A stretch of 8,188 nucleotides of DNA from NCBI GenBank assembly GCA_945877885.1, contig CAMCSI010000056.1:1-8188 (forward strand), given 5' to 3'. Both the position numbers and the translations under genes were made by a program. Of this stretch, positions 1 to 5,604 are shown in pieces. Each line of letters starts with the position of its first letter. Position 1 is the first letter of the stretch. This DNA is from Chlamydia trachomatis. Lineage in GTDB: Bacteria; Chlamydiota; Chlamydiia; Chlamydiales; 2-12-FULL-49-11. A model generated the notes under the pieces. That model had not been told where the DNA came from and searched no databases. It was given only the letters and a program-made list of their open reading frames with translations.

Positions 1-85
1 ATTAGAGCCCATAAAGAGGTAGGGCTTATATTAAAGAAAAAAGAAACTAAAAGGGGTTGGAATAAGTTTAATAGGGGGGAAACAT

Positions 86-1534
86 CTACTTTGCACCAAT
101 TTTATTACACATACCTTTAAAGATAAAAATATGAAATGGAATCAGTGCATACCAGTAAAGTCTACCTAGCACTCCCTTTGGTCTAAAGGTTGCCGTTTGT
201 GTGATTTGTACAAGCTTGTTAACCTCAGAAACTTTCCATTCCAGCCAAGCTTCTCCTGGAAGTTTCATTTCCGCATAAAGAAGTAAATGGCCTTCTTGTT
301 TATCAGATTTAATCACACGCCAAAAGTCTAACGCCCCACCTTTTTCTAAGTCTGTTGGACTTTTTCTACCCCTTCTTAACCCTACCCCACCTACAATTTT
401 ATCGATTTTTCCTCTGATTTTCCATGCCCAATCCATATAATACCAACCATTTTTTCCACCAATAGACCAAAGTCTATCTATTACTTCCTTTTTGGTGGAA
501 TGGTAGATCCTTACTTGTATATTTTTTAAACACCCATGTGTTGGAACATGAATATAGCTATCAAATCGAGGATTTAAGCTGCTTTGATTTAAGGCATCTT
601 TCCAAGAGGAAAGAACGTGATTTTGCTCTATTTTATCAAACGCAAGTTTAATAGTTTCTTCATAGCTAAGACATTTATGTGGAAGTACTTTATGAATCTT
701 ATACTCCGTACATACGGCATCTTTTGTTAAGCTATTTACTAATCTTTTTGCCAGATACAGATTTGTAGAGGTTACAAAATAAAGCCATTTTGAGGAAAGA
801 TTCGGTGTTAAAAGAGGAATGGATATTATCCACCGTTTAAGATGTCTTATCTTTGCAAAGATTAAAAGCATCTGTTTATAGGTTAAGACATCTGGTCCCC
901 CAATTTGATAGGTGCCACTTTCAACTCCTACATCGTGTATGCTTTCTAAATAATATAAAACATCAAAAATACCTATGGGTTGGCATTTAGAACTTACCCA
1001 TTTTGGAGCAATCATCACTGGTAGCTTTTCAACAATATCTCTTATTATCTCAAAAGAGGCACTGCCAGAACCTATGATAATTCCCGCTTGAAAATTAATA
1101 ATAGGAATGGGGCCTGCATTTAATATTTCACCTACCCTATCTCTTGATTTCATATGATCTGAGGTAGCATTTTTTCCAGAAAGTCCACTTAAATAGACAA
1201 TCTTTTCAGGTCCTCGAATTCTCATAGCTTCTAAAAAGTTTGTCACAGCAATTTCCTCTAAATCACTAAAATTTTTTTGCCTTTCCGATAATGAATGAAC
1301 TAAATAATAGGCAATGGAAATTCCAGTGGGGATTTTCTCTAAACTAGCCTTATCTAAAAAGTCACATTCAATTACTTCAATGTTTTTATGAATTGTTGGG
1401 TGAATGTTAAATCGGGCCTTATTGCGTACTAAGGCAATCACTTCTATACCTTTTTCAGCAAGTCTATAAGCAAGTCTACTGCCTACGTATCCATTTGCCC
1501 CTGCAATAATTACTCGCTTTTCAGATATATCCAA
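86..1534 (-). CDS. YbjT-like atypical SDR NAD(P)-binding protein with C-terminal DUF2867 domain
   Basis: The protein has 482 residues, close to the size of E. coli YbjT. Residues 7-20 form a Rossmann entry with glycines G12, G15 and G18 (GANGYVG), typical of NmrA-like atypical short-chain dehydrogenases. YYLVHS (76-81), KIVYLSGL (111-118), IGSGSASFEIIRDIVEKLPV (154-173) and IGGPDVLTY follow the same family. From about residue 350 to the end the protein matches DUF2867 (GGKNGWYYMDWAWKIRG, VGGVGLRRGR, ALDFWRV, EMKLPGEAWLEW, LYWYALIPFH). A bound NAD(P) is a safe inference; the substrate is unknown. The start is TTG at 1534, preceded by AAGGAG with a 6-base spacer. Only 12 bases separate it from the stop of the DUF1295 gene upstream, so the two are probably cotranscribed, which hints at lipid or quinone-like substrates. 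Confidence 0.88.
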   Translation of the reverse strand: MDISEKRVIIAGANGYVGSRLAYRLAEKGIEVIALVRNKARFNIHPTIHKNIEVIECDFLDKASLEKIPTGISIAYYLVHSLSERQKNFSDLEEIAVTNFLEAMRIRGPEKIVYLSGLSGKNATSDHMKSRDRVGEILNAGPIPIINFQAGIIIGSGSASFEIIRDIVEKLPVMIAPKWVSSKCQPIGIFDVLYYLESIHDVGVESGTYQIGGPDVLTYKQMLLIFAKIRHLKRWIISIPLLTPNLSSKWLYFVTSTNLYLAKRLVNSLTKDAVCTEYKIHKVLPHKCLSYEETIKLAFDKIEQNHVLSSWKDALNQSSLNPRFDSYIHVPTHGCLKNIQVRIYHSTKKEVIDRLWSIGGKNGWYYMDWAWKIRGKIDKIVGGVGLRRGRKSPTDLEKGGALDFWRVIKSDKQEGHLLLYAEMKLPGEAWLEWKVSEVNKLVQITQTATFRPKGVLGRLYWYALIPFHIFIFKGMCNKIGAK

Positions 1535-1546
1535 AACACTCTCCTT
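1535..1546 (-). promoter_or_regulatory. Strong Shine-Dalgarno site fixing the TTG start of the YbjT-like gene
   Basis: On the minus strand AAAAGGAGAGTGTT is followed by TTG, putting AAGGAG six bases before the start. This is one of the best ribosome binding sites in the window. It supports TTG at 1534 as the true start, and it fills the short gap after the DUF1295 stop codon. Confidence 0.6.
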
Positions 1547-2356
1547 TTATTTTTTTCTAATCCATGGAACAAAGGAACTTACCTTTTGTTGATACATCTT
1601 ATAACTTTCCCCCTTTGTTAAAAGGGCTTGCTTTTCTGCTGCTGGTATTCCTGTAAAAAATAGTAACGTTAATAAAAGACTAAACGGACTAATTAGAGCA
1701 ATAAAGCCATACGGTAATGATATTGCAAACAATGAAATCCCTAACCAATAAATAAATTCAAAAAAGTAATTTGGATGTCTTGAATAATACCAAAGACCCT
1801 TTTCACATATTTTTGATGAATCTTTTCTATGAAGTAAGAAAATCTGTAATTGATAATCTGCTAAAATATTACCAATAAGCCCTAAAATGGTTAAAAAAGT
1901 TGCAAAGTAATTAATAATTCCCCAATTAGAAAATCTTGAAATAAAATAAAAAGGTAACATAAAAATCCAGGCACCTAATGACTGAAAAACAAAAAATACA
2001 AAATAATTTCTTTTTAATGAATCCTTCCAAAGTTCATCAAGTCTTGTATATCTTCCATCAGACCTATGTTTAAAAAGTCTAATAGATAAAAGAGTAAGTA
2101 ACTTTATCGTCCATATAATTGAGGCGATAAAGACTATAGAAAGCGAAAGAGACCTTTCCCCTAAAAGAAAGTAAATTAAGCTGATGAAAAATACACAAAA
2201 AGTCCAAGCAAGATCCACAATCATCGCTCTTTTTACTAAAAGATATAACAACCAGCATGAGATCATCCAGCCGGTTGAGAAAAGAAAAGTTACCAGAAGT
2301 TGCATCGCAATACCTAAATATAGATTTATCCATAACCATATTTTACTTGAGATCAT
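1547..2356 (-). CDS. DUF1295 / steroid 5-alpha-reductase-like integral membrane protein
   Basis: This 269-residue protein is very hydrophobic, with about six to seven likely membrane segments (roughly 10-40, 47-66, 72-92, 117-138, 147-167, 198-237). Family signatures are GRYTRLDELW (101-110), ADYQLQIF (166-173), KGLWYYSRHPNYFFE (186-200) and the C-terminal GIP..E and SYKMYQQ...FVPW. The RHPNY motif is the hallmark shared by DUF1295 proteins, steroid 5-alpha reductases and isoprenylcysteine methyltransferase-like membrane enzymes, where the C-terminal region binds NADPH or SAM. The family suggests a lipid-directed reductase or related enzyme in the inner membrane, but the substrate is unknown. 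It lies 12 bases upstream of the YbjT-like gene, so the pair may act in one lipid pathway. The start used is ATG at 2356, which has only a weak ribosome binding site. Internal Met18 is an alternative start. Confidence 0.85.
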   Translation of the reverse strand: MISSKIWLWINLYLGIAMQLLVTFLFSTGWMISCWLLYLLVKRAMIVDLAWTFCVFFISLIYFLLGERSLSLSIVFIASIIWTIKLLTLLSIRLFKHRSDGRYTRLDELWKDSLKRNYFVFFVFQSLGAWIFMLPFYFISRFSNWGIINYFATFLTILGLIGNILADYQLQIFLLHRKDSSKICEKGLWYYSRHPNYFFEFIYWLGISLFAISLPYGFIALISPFSLLLTLLFFTGIPAAEKQALLTKGESYKMYQQKVSSFVPWIRKK

Positions 2357-2401
2357 TTATCAATAGAAAAGATTTACTCAACTAAAAATCTGAGTTTTGT
2401 G

Positions 2402-2773
2402 TTATAAGATCAGGGTATCATTTACAAATTGTTTTAACCACTCACTAAATGTTGATCTAATTCTCTTAAGATTTGTTGCCTCCTCTTCTGTAAGATCTCG
2501 AGTCGTACAACACCCTGATAATTTGTCGTATAATTCCACTATTTTATCTTGATGAACAAATGGTAAAAGAAAGGTGTGGATGAACTCTTGATGAGCCGGA
2601 AGAAATAAAAATCTCATTTGAAATACTGTTACACCCCCATAACATACTAAATCAGTAGGTGACATCAGTTTAAGCTTATTTAAGATGCTAGTTATTCTAT
2701 CTTTATTTTCATCATCTAATATGGGTGCTCTATAAACTCTTTGAAAAGAGTTCAGTGAGTGTGATGTGTTCAT
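2402..2773 (-). CDS. Small hypothetical protein, member A of a diverged tandem pair
   Basis: This is a 123-residue protein of no family I recognise. It has no signal peptide and no clear transmembrane helix, and is probably a soluble, mostly helical protein. It aligns without gaps to the neighbouring 134-residue protein from residue 48 to 86, with VTV at 48-50, PA at 59-60, FI at 64-65, LL at 69-70 and DKLS at 83-86 (15 identities in 39 positions, counted by eye). A later acidic segment ending in WL is also shared. The two genes therefore look like an old tandem duplication. The start is ATG at 2773 with a poor Shine-Dalgarno site. The gene lies 52 bases downstream of its partner and 45 bases upstream of the DUF1295 gene. 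A lineage-restricted chlamydial protein is a guess only. Confidence 0.7.
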   Translation of the reverse strand: MNTSHSLNSFQRVYRAPILDDENKDRITSILNKLKLMSPTDLVCYGGVTVFQMRFLFLPAHQEFIHTFLLPFVHQDKIVELYDKLSGCCTTRDLTEEEATNLKRIRSTFSEWLKQFVNDTLIL

Positions 2774-2783
2774 TTAGTTATCC

Positions 2784-2833
2784 ATTTTTAAAATTGTAGG
2801 AAAGAAAATACACCGAACATGAATTTTAAAAAT
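2784..2833. repeat. 12-bp AT-only inverted repeat between the paralogous small genes
   Basis: ATTTTTAAAATT at 2784-2795 is the exact inverse of AATTTTAAAAAT at 2822-2833, with a 26-base loop. The right arm overlaps the stop codon of the 134-residue gene. The arms contain only A and T, so the stem is weak and chance is quite possible in sequence this AT-rich. It could slow transcription between the two genes. Confidence 0.3.
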
Positions 2834-3230
2834 AGTAATTTTTCATAACAAATACTCTTGCTTTAAACTCCCAATTTGGTGGCATATAGTCCCTAAGCCA
2901 TATTCCAAACGAATCGATGAATTCATTCACTTTTTCATCACTTAAATGACCAATACCTTTTACATCAATAGTGCTTAACTTATCCTTTAAACAACAGTTG
3001 GTTTCAATTTTTGCGCATAAAAGAAGAATTTTTCGGATAAAAGGCATAAATGCAGGCCTTATCAATCCTTTTATCATCCCTACTGTAACTTGAGGTCTAA
3101 ATAGTGTACCCCTATCCTTAGGATGAACATATAAATTAGATAAAATGCGTAAAACATAATCACACGGTCTTTCTTGAAAAGTTACCTGATCTGCACTTGA
3201 TAAAACCTCACTTACCAAGTCTCTTGCCAC
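2826..3230 (-). CDS. Small hypothetical protein, member B of the tandem pair; 5' end uncertain
   Basis: This is a 134-residue unknown protein, similar in its core to the 123-residue neighbour (shared VTV, PA, FI, LL and DKLS at identical positions 48-86). It has a longer C-terminus ending in aromatic residues, and no recognisable catalytic motif, signal peptide or membrane helix. The start is doubtful. The frame opens after a TAA, and the first usual initiation codon is GTG at 3230, which lacks a Shine-Dalgarno site at normal distance. TTG at 3218 has AAGGTGG eight bases upstream and may be better. The best initiation signal nearby (GGAG, 9 bases, ATG at 3277) is in another frame that stops at 3212. 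The gene may thus be frameshifted at its 5' end or coupled to a short leader ORF. It lies about 100 bases after pheS. Confidence 0.62.
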   Translation of the reverse strand: MARDLVSEVLSSADQVTFQERPCDYVLRILSNLYVHPKDRGTLFRPQVTVGMIKGLIRPAFMPFIRKILLLCAKIETNCCLKDKLSTIDVKGIGHLSDEKVNEFIDSFGIWLRDYMPPNWEFKARVFVMKNYYF

Positions 3231-3277
3231 CTTGTATATAAGTGAAATGGGTTACAAATAGTAAGGTCATGGGACAT
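3212..3277 (-). other. 21-codon ORF with good ribosome binding site overlapping the start of the 134-residue gene
   Basis: A GGAG at 3287-3290 stands nine bases before ATG 3277, the best initiation signal between pheS and the small gene. The frame encodes 21 residues beginning MSHDLTICNPF and stops at TAA 3212-3214, inside the 134-residue gene. Its first residues (SH.L....F...Y) loosely resemble the N-terminus of the neighbouring paralogue (SHSLNSFQRVY). It is either the true N-terminus cut off by a frameshift, a leader ORF that couples translation, or chance. Confidence 0.35.
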
Positions 3278-3329
3278 ATATAAAGACTCCTTTTTTTAAA
3301 GAAAACTTTAATATAAAGTAAAAAAAATT

Positions 3330-4352
3330 TTAATTAAACTGTTTTAAGAAACGAATATCATTTTCCATAAAAAGTCTGATATCATCTATTTCGTGCATAA
3401 GAAGATAAAGCCTTTCAATTCCCCCACCCCATGCAAAACCAGAATAAACCTCTGGATCAAGGCCTCCCTGCTTTATAATTTCTGGATGAACCATTCCTGC
3501 GCCAGAAACCTCTAGCCAACCAGAATGTTTACAAAGTTTACACCCCTTTCCGTTGCAAAGAAGGCAAGAAAGGTCAACTTCCATACCAGGTTCCACAAAT
3601 GGAAAATAACTTGGTCTCATACGCAGCTTTACTTCTCTTCCAAAAAGTTTCTTATAAAACTCTTTTTGAGTAGAAATTAAATCTGCAAAAGTGACATGTT
3701 TATCAATGTACAAAACGTCGCACTGATGAAACAATACATGAGATCTTGAGGAAATTGTCTCATTACGATAACATTTTCCAGGACAAACCATACGAATAGG
3801 CGGAGAATACATTTCAAGTACATGCTGCTGATAACTTGTTGTATGAGATCTTAATAGTGTTTTGCTATTTAAATAGTAGGTGTCTTGCATATCACGAGCT
3901 GGATGGTCGTCAGGATAATTTAATCCGCCATAATTATAAAAATCGCTCTCAATTTCAGGGGACATGAATACAGAAAAACCCATTCCAATCATGACATCTA
4001 ATACCTTATCCAACATCTGAGAAATTGGATGTAAACTTCCTGAAAGCTCTTTTCTGCCAGGTAAGGAAATATCTACTTTTTCATTTTGAAGTTTTTTTTC
4101 TAATTCATCTTTTTTTAGACTGATAAAACGGTCTTCAATTTGTTCTGAAAACATCTCTTTTACATCGTTGATCAATTTTCCAATCAATGGTCTTTGATCA
4201 GCCTTAACATCTTTCAATCCTTTCATAAGATCTTGAACAGGACCTTTCTTGCCAAGATATTTGACCCTCATGTGATCTATATCTTTTAAAGAAAGGGCTG
4301 CCTTTATCTCAACTTCAAAAGTTTTCTTCAGACTTAATATTTCATCTTCCAC
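3330..4352 (-). CDS. pheS: Phenylalanyl-tRNA synthetase alpha subunit
   Basis: PheS forms the catalytic subunit of the cytoplasmic alpha2-beta2 PheRS, charging tRNA-Phe. The protein has 340 residues from GTG 4352, close to the usual 327-345. The N-terminal third is the tRNA-binding coiled coil (KYLGKKGPVQDLM early on). Class II motif 1 is near residues 113-135, followed by NYPDDHPARDMQDTYYL. Motif 2 is CPGKCYRNE...FHQCD (about 190-212), and motif 3 is GFAWGGGIERL (about 305-315). A four-cysteine knuckle, CLLCNGKGCKLC (263-274), precedes HSGWLEVSGAGMVHPE; this variant occurs in several bacterial PheS. The frame also opens at ATG 4391, but its GAGG is only 3 bases away and the 13 extra residues are outside the family. 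GTG 4352 has AAGGGA 7 bases upstream. It is last in the infC-rpmI-rplT-pheS operon. No pheT follows, so the beta subunit must be encoded elsewhere. Confidence 0.96.
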   Translation of the reverse strand: MEDEILSLKKTFEVEIKAALSLKDIDHMRVKYLGKKGPVQDLMKGLKDVKADQRPLIGKLINDVKEMFSEQIEDRFISLKKDELEKKLQNEKVDISLPGRKELSGSLHPISQMLDKVLDVMIGMGFSVFMSPEIESDFYNYGGLNYPDDHPARDMQDTYYLNSKTLLRSHTTSYQQHVLEMYSPPIRMVCPGKCYRNETISSRSHVLFHQCDVLYIDKHVTFADLISTQKEFYKKLFGREVKLRMRPSYFPFVEPGMEVDLSCLLCNGKGCKLCKHSGWLEVSGAGMVHPEIIKQGGLDPEVYSGFAWGGGIERLYLLMHEIDDIRLFMENDIRFLKQFN

Positions 4353-4409
4353 AAGAACTTCCCTTTTAATTAACCAGAGGGAAAGAAACATCCCCCTCTA
4401 TTAACTGTA

Positions 4410-4763
4410 CTACAGCGCTTTTTTTGCAGCAATAACAACCGCTTCAAAGGCTTTTTCATCTTCCACTGCTAGTTTTGCTAGGATTTTTCTATCAACTTCA
4501 ATATTAGCTTTATTCATTCCATCAATTAATTTGCTATAGGAAATTCCATAACATCTGCATGCTGCGTTAATTCTTTGAATCCACATTATTCTAAAAGATC
4601 TTTTCTTCTCTTTTCTGCCAACAAATGCATTCGCCCATGCTTTCATTAACACAGTCTTTGCGTTACGAATACGATTTTTTCTGCCTCCGAAAAATCCTTT
4701 TGCTTGCTTAAGTAAGCGCTTCTTTTTTCTTTTTCTAGGAACGCTATTTGTAATTCTTACCAT
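4410..4763 (-). CDS. rplT: 50S ribosomal protein L20
   Basis: L20 is an early-binding 23S rRNA protein needed for 50S assembly, and in many bacteria it represses its own operon. This copy has 117 residues, the standard length. The N-terminus is very basic (PRKRKKKRLLKQAKGFFGGR), giving the extended rRNA-binding tail. The globular part has the conserved RKEKKRSFRIMWIQRINAA and YGISYSKLIDGM segments. The start is ATG 4763 with a GGAG-containing purine stretch just upstream, in the 15-base gap after rpmI. It ends 57 bases before the chosen pheS start. I see no separate L20-binding leader structure, and the gap before infC is short. Confidence 0.97.
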   Translation of the reverse strand: MVRITNSVPRKRKKKRLLKQAKGFFGGRKNRIRNAKTVLMKAWANAFVGRKEKKRSFRIMWIQRINAACRCYGISYSKLIDGMNKANIEVDRKILAKLAVEDEKAFEAVVIAAKKAL

Positions 4764-4778
4764 TTTTCTCCCTCTCCC

Positions 4779-4976
4779 CTATAATCCATTCATCATACGT
4801 TTAAACTTTTTCAAAAAGCTCTTTGCTACTTCTACAGTACCTTCAAGCTTTCTTTTCTTCTTAGAAGATTTTTTTGTCAAAATATGACGTCTACCCTGCT
4901 GGGTTCTAAGAAGCTTTCCAGAAGCTGTTTGTTTGAATCTTTTTTTTAACGATTTGTTTGTTTTAGCCTTTGGCAC
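4779..4976 (-). CDS. rpmI: 50S ribosomal protein L35
   Basis: This 65-residue, strongly basic protein has the L35 pattern MPKAKTNKSLKKRFKQTASG, then GRRHILTKKSSKKKRKL, and a C-terminal KRMM typical of the family. It is a component of the large ribosomal subunit. Translation begins at GTG 4976, one base after the infC TAG. The Shine-Dalgarno sequence GAGGAGAG lies inside the last codons of infC, so the two genes are probably translationally coupled. The use of GTG rather than ATG fits the frequent non-AUG starts in this window. Confidence 0.97.
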   Translation of the reverse strand: MPKAKTNKSLKKRFKQTASGKLLRTQQGRRHILTKKSSKKKRKLEGTVEVAKSFLKKFKRMMNGL

Positions 4977-4977
4977 T

Positions 4978-5532
4978 CTAACTCTCCTCTTCTTGCTCAG
5001 AAACTTTTGGTTTCATTACTTTATTTTTCTTCTCTTTTGCACCTGGAATCATTAACATGGTCAACATTTTTCCCATTAAACTCGATTCACTATCTGGCGA
5101 TGCTATTTCTTTCAATTCTTGACAAATTACATCCATGATCTTTTTACCATTTTCGATAAAAACAATTTCTCTACCTCGAAACATGCAAGTAAATTTAACT
5201 TTATTACCCTTTTCTAAAAAATCTTTCGCTTTTTTAATTTTTACTTGCAAATCATTATCATCAATATTTGGCTTGAATTTTAATTCCTTAACTTTTCCCT
5301 GTACTGACCCTTTCTTTTGATCTTTATCACGCTTTTGCTGCTGATAACAAAATTTTCCATAGTCTATAATTTTGCAAACTGGTGGATCAGCCTTTGGAGA
5401 AATTTCTACAAGGTCAAGTGACGACTCTTGAGCTTTCTTTAATGCTTCGGAGGTTAAATAGATTCCCATCTGCTTTCCATCTTCAGAAATCAGCCTCACT
5501 CTAATGGCTTTTATATCACGATTAATCTTCAA
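4978..5532 (-). CDS. infC: Translation initiation factor IF-3, with non-AUG start
   Basis: IF3 binds the 30S subunit, prevents premature 50S joining and checks the start codon and initiator tRNA. The 184-residue protein has the N-domain (INRDIKAIRVRLISEDGKQM), the linker DLVEISPKADPPVCKIIDYG (41-60), and the C-domain with KELKFKPNIDDNDLQVKIKK and CMFRGRE. A charged C-terminal tail follows, as in chlamydial IF3. An in-frame TAG stands two codons before TTG 5532 and the first in-frame ATG is codon 22, inside conserved sequence. Initiation must therefore use TTG at codon 1 or ATT at codon 3, unless the sequence carries an indel. E. coli infC starts with AUU, which allows autoregulation. An ATG at 5548 in another frame is discussed in the findings. 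The gene heads the infC-rpmI-rplT-pheS operon. Confidence 0.95.
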   Translation of the reverse strand: MKINRDIKAIRVRLISEDGKQMGIYLTSEALKKAQESSLDLVEISPKADPPVCKIIDYGKFCYQQQKRDKDQKKGSVQGKVKELKFKPNIDDNDLQVKIKKAKDFLEKGNKVKFTCMFRGREIVFIENGKKIMDVICQELKEIASPDSESSLMGKMLTMLMIPGAKEKKNKVMKPKVSEQEEES

Positions 5533-5570
5533 ATTCTATTCTTCCCATAATTTGCTTTTCAAATGTGAGT

Positions 5571-5602
5571 ATTATATATAAAAAGTGCATTTCGCTCCAC
5601 AA
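5571..5602 (-). promoter_or_regulatory. Candidate promoter for infC-rpmI-rplT-pheS
   Basis: In the 72-base gap upstream of infC, the minus strand has TTGTGG (5602-5597) and the AT run TATATATAAT ending at 5571. TATATA lies 18 bases from the -35-like hexamer and the perfect TATAAT 20 bases from it. Transcription would start near 5563, leaving about 30 bases of leader, too short for a large regulatory RNA. Readthrough from the upstream gene is also possible. Confidence 0.4.
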
Positions 5603-5604
5603 GT

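Noticed and set aside
6..26. AGCCC/GGGCT hairpin after the YbjT-like gene as a terminator
   Set aside because: Five base pairs with an 11-base loop and no following T-run; too weak to call.
2079..2366. Overlapping ORFs on both strands inside the 5' part of the DUF1295 gene (2079-2339 minus, 2184-2366 plus)
   Set aside because: They are shadows of a clearly coding frame, have no recognisable motif, and lack convincing ribosome binding sites.
2371..2400. Hairpin ACTCA/TGAGT between the 123-residue gene and the DUF1295 gene as a terminator
   Set aside because: The stem is only 5 bp, a competing pairing exists, and there is no clear T-run at the right position.
4353..4391. ATG 4391 as the start of pheS
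   Set aside because: It would add 13 hydrophobic residues not expected in PheS, and its purine-rich site is only three bases from the ATG; GTG 4352 has a well-spaced AAGGGA. Not fully excluded.
5135..5320. Plus-strand ORF of 61 codons opposite infC
   Set aside because: Antisense shadow of a highly conserved gene with a low-complexity Phe/Leu/Ser composition.
5533..5604. L20-binding leader or T-box-like regulatory RNA upstream of infC
   Set aside because: Only 72 bases are available, with no stable extended stem, and the probable transcript leader is about 30 bases.
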